DNA of 64,000 bases from contig NZ_LAKD02000029.1 of assembly GCF_000968685.2 (NCBI RefSeq), positions 114,994 through 178,993 of the forward strand. The letters are read 5' to 3'. The notes beneath the pieces were generated by a model, which saw only the letters and a list, made by a program, of their open reading frames with translations, had not been told where the DNA came from and did not search any database. Positions within the stretch are counted from its first letter, which is position 1. Each line of letters begins with the position of its first letter. Below are positions 25,424 through 33,084 of this stretch, piece by piece. Source of the stretch: Streptomyces antioxidans (GTDB lineage: Bacteria > Actinomycetota > Actinomycetes > Streptomycetales > Streptomycetaceae). The position numbers and the translations under genes were made by a program.

Positions 25424-25887
25424 GTCCGGTTCTCCGCCCTGCCCCGGTAGTAGCGCTCGGCGCGGCGGTAGGAGACGAGCTCGCCGCGGTCGTCCAGTTC
25501 GACCCGGTACTCGGCGAGGATGTCGGTGGAGTCGGGGATCCGGTGGGTCTCGACCACCTCGATGCCGATGGTCCAGCCGTCCTCCGTGCGCTCCAGCGAG
25601 GTGACGCCCTCCGGGGCCCGCCCGGTCAGCCCCCGCACATGGCGGGCCGCGCTGCGCGCGGCGTCGCGGGCCACGAGCGCGGGCCGCCGGGGCCGCTCCG
25701 GCTCGGCCTCGTGGCGCTCACGCTCGGGCTCGCGCCGCTTCGGCTCGCCCGCACGCCGCTCCCGTTCCTCACGGGGCCACTCCTCGCGGGGCCGCTTCTC
25801 ACGGGGCCGCTCCTCGCGGGGCCGGGTGCGCGGCCGCTCCTCGCGGTGGCGATCCTGGCGTTCCTCACGGGGCCGTTCGCGGGGCAC
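25420..25887 (-). CDS. gvpO: Gas vesicle protein GvpO with Arg/Glu-repeat N-terminus
   Basis: Gas vesicle accessory or regulatory protein, 155 aa. The GvpO domain occupies the C-terminal half (about 70-155), with GRAPEGVTSLERTEDGWTIG, then EVVETHRIPDSTDILAEYRV and LVSYRRAERYYRG, the family signature. Residues 1-66 are low-complexity and made of repeated REERPRE-type units with Arg and Glu as most residues; this tract comes from a roughly 15-bp nucleotide repeat. The start is GTG 25887, 3 bp after the gvpG stop. In S. coelicolor gvpO precedes gvpA, whereas here it lies between gvpG and gvpJ. Confidence 0.9.
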   Translation of the reverse strand: MPRERPREERQDRHREERPRTRPREERPREKRPREEWPREERERRAGEPKRREPERERHEAEPERPRRPALVARDAARSAARHVRGLTGRAPEGVTSLERTEDGWTIGIEVVETHRIPDSTDILAEYRVELDDRGELVSYRRAERYYRGRAENRT

Positions 25888-25890
25888 GGC

Positions 25891-26142
25891 TCATACCTCC
25901 AAGCCCCCGTCGGGCGGCCCCTGGGACATCAGCCTGCGGACCAGTTCGTCCTCCTCCCGGGCCGCCTCCTCCTCGGTGAGCTCCCCGCTCTCCCGGGCCT
26001 CCGCGACCTCCTCGAGCCGCTGCTTGATCACCTCGGGGTCGTACAGCTGCCGGTGGGCCTCGTCGTGGATCCGCTCGGCGATCCAGACGACGCCCCGCAC
26101 CGGGGCCAGCGGCAGCGTGGCCAGGCCGGTGAACAGTCCCAT
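25891..26142 (-). CDS. gvpG: Gas vesicle protein GvpG
   Basis: Small 83-aa accessory protein. The family start MGLFTGLATLPLAPVRGVVW leads to an IAERIHDEAHRQLYDP segment, followed by an acidic helix with ELTEEEAAREEDELVRRLM. It lies 2 bp after gvpF and 3 bp before gvpO. GvpG is needed for gas vesicle formation in other species; its exact role is not settled. Confidence 0.92.
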   Translation of the reverse strand: MGLFTGLATLPLAPVRGVVWIAERIHDEAHRQLYDPEVIKQRLEEVAEARESGELTEEEAAREEDELVRRLMSQGPPDGGLEV

Positions 26143-26144
26143 GG

Positions 26145-26930
26145 CTACTCGTCGCCTTCCTTCCCTTCGAGCGTCGCGTCGGCCACGAAGTCATACGGCG
26201 CCAGCGGACCGAGCAGACGCATCCGGACCCGGCCGTGCCAGTGCACGGCCAGCTCCTCGGCCGCCTCCTCGAACGCCTCCCGTTTCGCGTCCTCCACCAG
26301 GAACGAGGCGTTGACCAGCCCGTCGGGGGACGTCGACTCCTCCGACACCGAGGCCAGCGCATAAGGCTCCAGCCGCCGGTCGAGCTCGAGCGCGTCCACG
26401 CTCCGCTTCGCGGCGATGCTGTCCATGACCAGCTGGCCGAGTTCGATCCGCTGCTCATAGCCCGCGTCCTCGGGCAGCCCCCGCAGCTCGTCGCGGAGCC
26501 GTCTGGCCTCCGGCTGTTCGGTCACCACCTCGCGCAGCACCGCGTCCTGTTCGTAGCGGGCCCGCACGGTGAGCTGTGTACGGCCGCGCAGCCGGTCCAG
26601 GCCGCGGGCGAAGTCATCGTGCCCCTCGGCCAGCAGCTCGTCCGCCACCGCCGCGGTGTCGCGCACCACGGTGCCGAAGCGGAACGGCAGCACCGGTGAG
26701 CCCTGCGCGGCCAGGTGGTCCAGCACCCTGGCATGGGTGCGCAGATCCTCGGGACTGCCCAGCGGCTTGTCGACGGGTACCTCGCTGACCACCGCGGCCT
26801 GGCCGCGGTGGCGGACCAGGGCCACCGGGGCCTCCGGGTCCCCGACCGCGGGCAGGTCCTTGACCGACTCATCGGGCCGGTCGTCCGTGACGACCCCGTA
26901 GACATAGCAGGCACGTCCGTCCTCGGCCAT
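26145..26930 (-). CDS. gvpF: Gas vesicle protein GvpF family
   Basis: Second GvpF/L paralogue, 261 aa, directly downstream of gvpA as in most gas vesicle clusters. The pattern is CYVYGVVTDD at the start, then APVALVRHRGQAAVVSEVPV near 35-55, LPFRFGTVVRD near 100, and a C-terminal VNASFLVED plus RLLGPLAPYDFV closing motif. The likely start is ATG 26930, which overlaps the gvpA stop (TGATG); a GTG one codon earlier is possible. GvpF binds GvpA and is thought to act in early assembly. Confidence 0.92.
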   Translation of the reverse strand: MAEDGRACYVYGVVTDDRPDESVKDLPAVGDPEAPVALVRHRGQAAVVSEVPVDKPLGSPEDLRTHARVLDHLAAQGSPVLPFRFGTVVRDTAAVADELLAEGHDDFARGLDRLRGRTQLTVRARYEQDAVLREVVTEQPEARRLRDELRGLPEDAGYEQRIELGQLVMDSIAAKRSVDALELDRRLEPYALASVSEESTSPDGLVNASFLVEDAKREAFEEAAEELAVHWHGRVRMRLLGPLAPYDFVADATLEGKEGDE

Positions 26931-27412
26931 CACCGCTCGCGCTCCCTGTGACTGGGGGAACCCCTGGTGCGCCGGGGCCGCTTGCGCTCCTCGGCCTCGG
27001 GTTCCCGGTCCTCGTCGTCCTCGCCGTCCCCGGCGTCATCGTCATCGTCATCGTCCCGCAGCAGATCCGAGACCGATTCCTTGACGCCCTCCAGGGCACC
27101 CTTGGTCTTCTTCTTGCCGCCGCCCTCCCGGATCTCGTCCATGAGGCCGGGCAGACCATGGGTTTCGGTGCCGCTGCGGGCGAGGTCGAGCCGATTGGTG
27201 GCCTCCGCGAACCGCAGATACGTGTCCACGCTGGCGACGACGATACGGGCGTCGATGGTCAGGAGCTCGATGCCCACCAGGGACACCCGCACATACACAT
27301 CGATGACCAGGCCCTTGTCCAGGATGAGGTCGACCACGTCGACCAGGGCGCTGGAACTCGCCCGGTCCAGATACTGGCTCTGCTGCTGCCGTGCTACGGT
27401 CACCGCGCTCAC
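26930..27412 (-). CDS. gvpA: Major gas vesicle structural protein GvpA with long acidic tail
   Basis: Shell-forming protein, 160 aa. The GvpA core at residues about 20-80 includes [40 protein letters not shown] and [17 protein letters not shown], very close to structural GvpAs. Standard GvpA is about 70-145 aa in actinomycetes. Here residues about 85-160 form a hydrophilic tail with [13 protein letters not shown], a run of seven Asp and a basic ending (RKRPRRTRG). The start is GTG 27412, or GTG 27403, which would begin MTVARQQQ as in related proteins; no strong ribosome site decides. It is one of three GvpA-family genes and the only one with the structural-protein sequence. Confidence 0.92.
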   Translation of the reverse strand: MSAVTVARQQQSQYLDRASSSALVDVVDLILDKGLVIDVYVRVSLVGIELLTIDARIVVASVDTYLRFAEATNRLDLARSGTETHGLPGLMDEIREGGGKKKTKGALEGVKESVSDLLRDDDDDDDAGDGEDDEDREPEAEERKRPRRTRGSPSHRERER

Positions 27413-27433
27413 CCGTTCCGGAGGCGGGGCCCG

Positions 27434-28456
27434 TCAGCGGCGCGCGCGGCGCCGTGCGGGCTCCTCGTCCTCGTACTCCTCCTCGTCGTACTCGTCCCGG
27501 GGCTCTTCGTCCTCGTACTCCTCGGGCTCCTCGGGCTCCTCGTCCCCGTACTCGTCTCCCGACTCCTCGCGGTCCTCGGATTCCTCGCCCTCGTCGGGCT
27601 CCTCCTCTTGCTCCCGCCCCTCTCGCTCGTCGTCCTCCACGATCTCGCCGTCGCGCACCACACCGCGCCAGCCCACGACCTCGTCGGGGTCGAGCAGCAC
27701 CTCGCGCATGAGATGGCGGCGGAAGTGCTTCATCTCCAGGCGCACCCGGCGGCCCTGGGCGCGCCAGAGGTTGCCGGTGCGCTCCATGAAGCCCTGCGGC
27801 CAGTACTCCAGGACGAACAGGATGCGGGTGAGGTCGGGGGCCAGCTCATGGAAGGTGATCGTGCCGTCCACATGGCCCTTGTCGGCCCGCGACGTCCAGA
27901 TGATGCGCTTGTCCGGCACCTGCTCGATGACCTCGGCCCGCCACTTGCGGTGCGACCAGAAGACCTGGGCCTTCCACTCGGATTCGATCCCGATCTCGTC
28001 CTCGTCCTCGTACCGGACGTCCTCGACCTTCTTCATGTACGAGGGGAAGTTCTCCCACTCCGTCCAGAGGTTGTAGGTCAGGGAGAGGGGCGCGCCGACG
28101 TCCATCTGCTCCACGATGTTGGTGACCTTGAGCTTCTTGCCGCCCTTGCCGCCGCCATCGCCGTCACCGCCGCCGCCGAGGCCCGGGATGACGCTCTTGG
28201 CCGTATCGACGACCTTCTCCTTGACCTTCCCCTTGACCTGGTCCTTCATCTGGTCCTTGGCCGTGTCGACGACCTTGTCCTTGACCTGGTCCAGGCCGCC
28301 CTTCAGCACGCCCGACCCGGGGTTGCCCAGGTGGGTGACGGATGCCAGCGCCCGTTCGCCCAGCGCCGCCAGCAGGCCCTGTGCCTCCTTGAGCAGGCGG
28401 TCGGTGGGCAGGTCCCGGGCGAGCTCTCCGGCCCGTCCCTTGGTTTCCTCAGCCAT
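27434..28456 (-). CDS. SRPBCC-domain protein of the gas vesicle operon (GvpZ-like)
   Basis: A 340-aa protein. Residues 1-60 are a charged helical region, about 55-105 hold Lys/Asp/Val repeats (DQVKDKVVDTAKDQMKDQVK) likely to be amphipathic helix, and a Gly/Asp/Lys linker follows at about 108-125. An SRPBCC (START-like, polyketide-cyclase type) domain covers about 127-262: VEQMDVGAPLSLTYNLWTEW, then SYMKKVEDVRY and WTSRADKGHVDGTITFHEL. The last 75 residues are very acidic with EEYEDEEPRDEYDEEEYEDE and a basic end RRRARR. ATG 28456 follows GGTGAGG. It sits 21 bp before gvpA and 5 bp after the preceding gene. An SRPBCC protein occurs in Streptomyces gvp clusters as GvpZ, but this name is tentative. 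Confidence 0.82.
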   Translation of the reverse strand: MAEETKGRAGELARDLPTDRLLKEAQGLLAALGERALASVTHLGNPGSGVLKGGLDQVKDKVVDTAKDQMKDQVKGKVKEKVVDTAKSVIPGLGGGGDGDGGGKGGKKLKVTNIVEQMDVGAPLSLTYNLWTEWENFPSYMKKVEDVRYEDEDEIGIESEWKAQVFWSHRKWRAEVIEQVPDKRIIWTSRADKGHVDGTITFHELAPDLTRILFVLEYWPQGFMERTGNLWRAQGRRVRLEMKHFRRHLMREVLLDPDEVVGWRGVVRDGEIVEDDEREGREQEEEPDEGEESEDREESGDEYGDEEPEEPEEYEDEEPRDEYDEEEYEDEEPARRRARR

Positions 28457-28461
28457 GGCCC

Positions 28462-28974
28462 TCACCTCTGGCTCCGCCGCGCGGGCCCTTCGGAGCCGGT
28501 CCGCTTCCTGGTCTGCGCGGCACTGTCGGCCGGTTTGCGCTGTTTGCCGCCGCGCTCACGCGACCCGCCCTCGCGGGATCGCGCGGCGCCTCCGCGCTCG
28601 CGCCCGGAGCGCTCCTCGCGCTCCTCGCGCTTCTCCGGTTCGTCGTGCTCCTCCGCCTCCGGCTCCTGGTCCCCCGCACCGCCGGTGCGCAGGGTCGCGG
28701 CGCGCCGCTCCAGCCGGTCACTCAGGGCGTCCATGCGGTTACTGGCTGCCGACATGGCCGCCTCGCGGCCCGCGGAGACCAGCCGACTGCCGATGTCCTG
28801 GCCGAGCTTGCCGAGCTCGGAGGACTTCAGCACCTCGGCGCCCGGTGGGCTGATGCCTGAGCCGAGGCGCTTGCCCGCGGCGAGACCGGCGAGGCCGAGG
28901 ACCAAGGTCCCCCGGTGACCGCGCCCGAAGAGATAGCCACTGACGAAGGCCAGCGCCACCCGGGAGTTCTTCAT
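28462..28974 (-). CDS. First gene of gas vesicle operon: small protein with N-terminal hydrophobic helix (GvpY-like)
   Basis: A 170-aa protein. Residues 1-37 contain a glycine-rich hydrophobic stretch (ALAFVSGYLFGRGHRGTLVL then GLAGLAAGKRLG) that could insert in a membrane or pack against a hydrophobic shell. Residues 40-90 are helical (LGQDIGSRLVSAGREAAMSA), and 95-170 are a charged, Arg/Glu/Gly-rich disordered tail. ATG at 28974 has GGAGGAGG 6 nt upstream, the strongest ribosome site in the operon, consistent with this being the lead gene. Such proteins are found in Streptomyces gas vesicle clusters without known function; relation to GvpY is tentative. Confidence 0.75.
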   Translation of the reverse strand: MKNSRVALAFVSGYLFGRGHRGTLVLGLAGLAAGKRLGSGISPPGAEVLKSSELGKLGQDIGSRLVSAGREAAMSAASNRMDALSDRLERRAATLRTGGAGDQEPEAEEHDEPEKREEREERSGRERGGAARSREGGSRERGGKQRKPADSAAQTRKRTGSEGPARRSQR

Positions 28975-29029
28975 GATCGCTCCTCCTCCCGGAGGTGAAC
29001 GAGAAAGCCGTTCGGGTGCACAACACCAA

Positions 29030-29042
29030 GTATGGGGCATAC
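29030..29042. promoter_or_regulatory. Palindrome GTATGGGGCATAC upstream of the gas vesicle operon
   Basis: A perfect 5-bp-arm inverted repeat with GGG centre, 56 bp before the lead gene of the gvp operon, in the 144-bp gap after the alcohol dehydrogenase gene. The surrounding 40 bp is AT-rich for this genome. It marks the probable gvp promoter region; no confident -35/-10 pair was assigned. Confidence 0.4.
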
Positions 29043-29118
29043 CACCCTTTTCAGTGACTTTTCGGGCGCGATCGGCCGTAAGAGATCACGGAGGGGAGGT
29101 CGCGGCGCCGAGAGACCG

Positions 29119-30264
29119 TCAGGCGGCGAGCGCCGGATGCAGCACCACTTTGGTGTAGCCCTCGACCCGCTTGTCGAACTTCTCGTACGCCTGCGGGGCC
29201 TGGTCCAGCGGCAGTTCATGGGAGACCACGAAGCTGGGCCGGGCGCGCCCGGCGATGATCAGGTCGCGCAGCTGGCGGTTGTAGCGCTTGACGTTGCACT
29301 GGCCCGTGCCCATGCGCTGGCCCTTCTCGAACATCCGGCCGATGGAGACCAGCAGCTGACCCCGTTTGGCGTGCTCATCGGGGCCGCCGGGGTCGGAGGG
29401 GACGTACAGCCCCGGCACCCCGAGCCGCCCGGTCGGCCGCACCGTGTCGACCAGTGAGTTGAGCACCGAGGCGGGCTCCTCATGGCTGGCGTCGTGCGCC
29501 TGGGCCTGGTAGCCCACCGCGTCGATGCCCTTGTCGGTGCCCTCGCCGCCGGTCCGGTCCAGGATCTGCGGCACCGGGTCGCCCTTGCTGAAGTCGATGG
29601 GGACCGCGCCGATCTCCCTGGCCTTCTCCAGCCGCTCGGGCACCCGGTCGACCACGAACACCGTGGCGGCGCCGCGCAGCAGCGCGGAGTAGGCGGCCAT
29701 CAGCCCCACCGGGCCCGCGCCGTAGACGGCCACGCTCTCGCCCGGGGAGACCTCGGCCAGCTCACAGCCGTGGTAGCCGGTCGGGAAGATGTCGGCGAGC
29801 AGGATGAAGTCGGTCTCGCGCTCTTCGCCCTGGGGCAGCTTCAGGCAGTTGAAGTCGGCGAAGGGCACCCGCAGCCGGTCGGCCTGGCCGCCCATGTACG
29901 GGCCCATCGCCACATAGCCGTAGGCGCCACCCGCGAAGCCGGGGTTGACGGTGAGACAGAACCCGGTGTCGCCCGCGAGGCAGTTCTTGCAGAATCCGCA
30001 GGCCACGTTGAACGGCATGACCACGCGGTCGCCCTTGGTCAGCGAGACCACGCCGGAACCGGTCTCCTCGACCACGCCGAGGTTCTCGTGCCCGAAGACG
30101 ATGCCGGGCTCGGCCGCCGTACGGCCCTCGTACATGTGCAGATCGGAGCCGCAGATCGCGCTGGAGGTGACGCGCACGACCACATCGTTCGGATGCTCGA
30201 TCCGAGGATCGTCGACGTCCCTCACCGCCACCGAGTAGGGCTTCTCATAGACGACGGCTTTCAC
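29119..30264 (-). CDS. Zinc-dependent alcohol dehydrogenase, glutathione-independent formaldehyde dehydrogenase-like
   Basis: MDR-superfamily oxidoreductase of 381 aa. Catalytic zinc ligands are Cys in SSAICGSDLH (near residue 38) and His-Glu in VFGHENLG (near 60). Structural zinc Cys are in CGFCKNCLAGDTGFC (near 90-105). The NAD motif is YGAGPVGLMAA (near 180). The PYMGGQADRLRVPFADFN segment and GVPGLYVPSDPG insertion are typical of FdhA-type enzymes. The GTG start at 30264 has GGAGGTGATCC just upstream, a full anti-16S complement. It lies between the glycerol kinase gene and the gas vesicle operon, all on the minus strand. Formaldehyde or another aldehyde/alcohol is the likely substrate. 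Confidence 0.88.
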   Translation of the reverse strand: MKAVVYEKPYSVAVRDVDDPRIEHPNDVVVRVTSSAICGSDLHMYEGRTAAEPGIVFGHENLGVVEETGSGVVSLTKGDRVVMPFNVACGFCKNCLAGDTGFCLTVNPGFAGGAYGYVAMGPYMGGQADRLRVPFADFNCLKLPQGEERETDFILLADIFPTGYHGCELAEVSPGESVAVYGAGPVGLMAAYSALLRGAATVFVVDRVPERLEKAREIGAVPIDFSKGDPVPQILDRTGGEGTDKGIDAVGYQAQAHDASHEEPASVLNSLVDTVRPTGRLGVPGLYVPSDPGGPDEHAKRGQLLVSIGRMFEKGQRMGTGQCNVKRYNRQLRDLIIAGRARPSFVVSHELPLDQAPQAYEKFDKRVEGYTKVVLHPALAA

Positions 30265-30425
30265 CTGGATCACCTCCGCGTCGATCGCTGACAAGCCGCG
30301 GTGGTGGCGGACACGACGCGTTCCCAGGGTGTCTCGGCCACCACCGGGTACTTCCAGCGAACCGCTGCGGGGCGCCCGGCGCAACCGGGTCCGGTGCGGC
30401 CATTGCGCCCCGGGCCCCGCCGGGC

Positions 30426-31943
30426 CTACTCCACCGTGACCCAGTCCAGGGTGCGCTGGACGGCCTTCTTCCAGCCCTCGTACCCCTCCTGCCTGGTCCT
30501 CTCGTCCCACTGGGGCTCCCACCGCCTGGACTCGCTCCAGTGGGAGCGCAGCTCATCGGTGTCCCGCCAGAACCCCGTGGCCAGCCCGGCCGCGTAGGCG
30601 GCGCCCAGCGCGGTGGTCTCGGCGATGACCGGGCGGCTGACCGGTACGCCCAGCACATCGGCCTGGATCTGCATGCACAGGTCGTTGTCGGTGACCCCGC
30701 CGTCCACCCGCAGGACGTCCATCTGGATATCGGCGTCCCGCTCCATGGCCTCGACCACGTCCCGGCTCTGGTAGCAGATGGCCTCCAGGGTGGCCCGGGC
30801 GATGTGGCCGTTGGTGTTGAAGCGGGTGAGGCCGACGATCGCGCCCCGGGCGTCGGAGCGCCAGTACGGGGCGAACAGCCCGGAGAAGGCGGGCACGAAG
30901 TACACCCCGCCGTTGTTCTCGACGGTGAGGGCGAGCCGTTCGCTGCCCGGGGCGTCGTCGATCATCTTCATCTGGTCGCGCAGCCACTGGACGGCCGAGC
31001 CGGTGACGGCGATCGAGCCCTCCAGCGCGTAGACGGGAGGGGTGTCGCCGAACTGGTACGCCACGGTGGTGAGCAGCCCGCTGGCCGAGCGGATCGGCTC
31101 GGCTCCGGTGTTGAGCAGCAGGAAGTTGCCGGTGCCATAGGTGTTCTTGGCCTCGCCGGGGGCGAAGCAGACCTGGCCGACCGTGGCCGCCTGCTGGTCG
31201 CCGAGGACGCCGGTGATGGGGGTGGCGGTGCGCAGCGGGCGGGAGGTGCGGGCCTGACCGTACGCCTCGGGGTGGGAGGAGGGGTTGATCGTCGGCAGCA
31301 TCGCCCGCGGAATGCCGAAGATCTCCAGCAGTTCGTCGTCCCAGTCCAGCGTCTCCAGGTCCATCAGCATGGTGCGGCTGGCGTTGGTGACATCGGTGGC
31401 GTGGATACCGGCGCCGGGGCCGCCGGTGAGGTTCCACAGCACCCAGGCGTCGGTGTTGCCGAAGAGGGCGTGGCCCGCCTCCGCTGCCTCGCGGACGCCC
31501 TCGACGTTGTCCAGAATCCACTTGATCTTGCCGCCGGAGAAGTAGGTGGCAGGCGGCAGCCCCGCCTTGCGGCGGATGACCTCGCCCTGGCCGTTCCGCT
31601 CGAGTGCGGCCGCGATGGTGTCGGTGCGGGTGTCCTGCCAGACGATGGCGTTGTAGTACGGGCGGCCGTTGCGCGGATCCCAGATCACCGTGGTCTCGCG
31701 CTGATTGGTGATGCCGATCGCGGCCAGGTCGGCGGGGGAGAGCCCACCCGCGCGGAGGGCGTTCTGCATCACCGAGTTGGTGCGCTCGTAGATCTCCACC
31801 GGGTCGTGCTCGACCCACCCCGCGCGCGGCAGGATCTGGCGGTGCTCCAGCTGGTACCGCGCCACCTCGTCACCGTCGTGGTTGAAGATCATGAAGCGGG
31901 TGCTGGTGGTTCCCTGGTCCACCGCACCGATGAATTCCGGCAT
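30426..31943 (-). CDS. glpK: Glycerol kinase
   Basis: ATP-dependent phosphorylation of glycerol to glycerol 3-phosphate; 505 aa, FGGY family. The start [20 protein letters not shown] carries the phosphate-1 loop DQGTTSTR. The substrate loop is INQRET-like ([13 protein letters not shown] near 80), VWQDTRTD lies near 102, the FGGY-type segment is [15 protein letters not shown] (near 175), and the adenosine motif [16 protein letters not shown] is near 417. Length is standard. It follows the glpF gene by 81 bp in the usual glpF-glpK order. The 81-bp gap contains short GTG-rich repeats. No glpD or GylR-like regulator is in the window. Confidence 0.96.
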   Translation of the reverse strand: MPEFIGAVDQGTTSTRFMIFNHDGDEVARYQLEHRQILPRAGWVEHDPVEIYERTNSVMQNALRAGGLSPADLAAIGITNQRETTVIWDPRNGRPYYNAIVWQDTRTDTIAAALERNGQGEVIRRKAGLPPATYFSGGKIKWILDNVEGVREAAEAGHALFGNTDAWVLWNLTGGPGAGIHATDVTNASRTMLMDLETLDWDDELLEIFGIPRAMLPTINPSSHPEAYGQARTSRPLRTATPITGVLGDQQAATVGQVCFAPGEAKNTYGTGNFLLLNTGAEPIRSASGLLTTVAYQFGDTPPVYALEGSIAVTGSAVQWLRDQMKMIDDAPGSERLALTVENNGGVYFVPAFSGLFAPYWRSDARGAIVGLTRFNTNGHIARATLEAICYQSRDVVEAMERDADIQMDVLRVDGGVTDNDLCMQIQADVLGVPVSRPVIAETTALGAAYAAGLATGFWRDTDELRSHWSESRRWEPQWDERTRQEGYEGWKKAVQRTLDWVTVE

Positions 31944-32024
31944 GCTGCCGCCTCTCGTGGGTGGGGTGCTCGTGGATTGCGTGCTGGTGAGTGGCGTACT
32001 CGTGAGTGGTACGGCCTGGATCGG

Positions 32025-32867
32025 CTACTCGGGGGTGGGGGTGCGGCCCACCTCCGTCTCCGCCGCCGGGAGGAAGCGGCTGATCAGCACCTTGTAGAAG
32101 GCGGCGCCGACGAGCCCGCCGATCAGCGGGCCCACGATCGGGACCCAGAAGTACAGATTCCCGTACTGGTCCCGCCAGGCGCTGCCGTAGCCGGTGATGA
32201 AGCTGGCCAGCCGGGGGCCGAAGTCACGGGCCGGGTTGATGGCGTATCCCGCGTCGGCGCCCCACGCCATGCCGATCGCGACCACGATCAGCCCGATGAT
32301 GAAGGGCCCCAGATTGGCCTTCGGGGCCGAGTTCAGCACATCGGTGACGGCGAAGATGAGCAGCACCAGGATCGCGGTGCCGATGATCTGGTCGCGCAGC
32401 GCGCCCCATTCGCTGACCGGGAGGGCTCCGTTGCCGGGGAGGGTGGAGAAGACGAACTGGGTCTTGAGGGTGTGCCCCGGGTCGGCGTGGCCCAGCACCT
32501 CGGTGTAGTTCCAGCGCACCAGCAGGGCCGCGACGAACGCGCCGGCCGTCTGGGCCGCGGTGTACGGCAGGACCTTGGCCCAGGGGAAGCCCTTGAACGC
32601 CGCCAGGGAGAGGGTGACCGCCGGGTTGATATGGGCGCCGCTGAGCCGCGCCGCCACATACACACCGAGGGTGACGCCCAGGCCCCAGGCCCAGGCGATG
32701 GAGTCGTGATCGCCGAGCGTGCCCGCGGGCTTGGTGAGGTCGCCGGCCGCCACGACCTGCGCCACCACTCCGCAGCCGAAGAGGATCAGCACCATGGTGC
32801 CCGCGAACTCCGCGCAGACCTCCCCGAGCAGTGCGGACCTCGGACGCTGTGGCTTCTGGGCAGTCAT
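32025..32867 (-). CDS. glpF: Glycerol facilitator (aquaglyceroporin)
   Basis: MIP-family channel, 280 aa, six membrane helices plus two half-helices. The first NPA motif is in SGAHINPAVTLSL (near residue 68-80) and the second is in AGYAINPARDFGPRL (near 205-218); the Asp after NPAR is the mark of glycerol-conducting members. ATG at 32867 is chosen over an earlier in-frame ATG since family proteins begin near here and AGGATGGG lies upstream. It is the first gene of the glpF-glpK unit and is divergent from the alditol oxidase gene across 217 bp, in which no distinct operator was seen. Confidence 0.94.
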   Translation of the reverse strand: MTAQKPQRPRSALLGEVCAEFAGTMVLILFGCGVVAQVVAAGDLTKPAGTLGDHDSIAWAWGLGVTLGVYVAARLSGAHINPAVTLSLAAFKGFPWAKVLPYTAAQTAGAFVAALLVRWNYTEVLGHADPGHTLKTQFVFSTLPGNGALPVSEWGALRDQIIGTAILVLLIFAVTDVLNSAPKANLGPFIIGLIVVAIGMAWGADAGYAINPARDFGPRLASFITGYGSAWRDQYGNLYFWVPIVGPLIGGLVGAAFYKVLISRFLPAAETEVGRTPTPE

Positions 32868-33084
32868 GGGCCCATCCTGGGGGCGCCTCGGCACGGCGGC
32901 CCGTCCTGCTGGGCCGTCCGGGTCATGCGCCCGGGTACGGCCCGGGTCATGGACGGCGAATCCCGGTCTGTACGGAGCAGGGTGCGGACCTGTACGAAGG
33001 TGCTGACAACATCACGCATCGCCCGCCCCTCGACCCTCGCACGCCCCTCCCCCATCGCCCTCCAGCCGGAACAGGACGACACGG

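Noticed and set aside
29030..29100. Assignment of a SigB-type promoter to the gas vesicle operon
   Set aside because: Pieces such as GGGTGGTAT are present, but a -35 GTTT at proper spacing was not found, so only a palindrome was reported.
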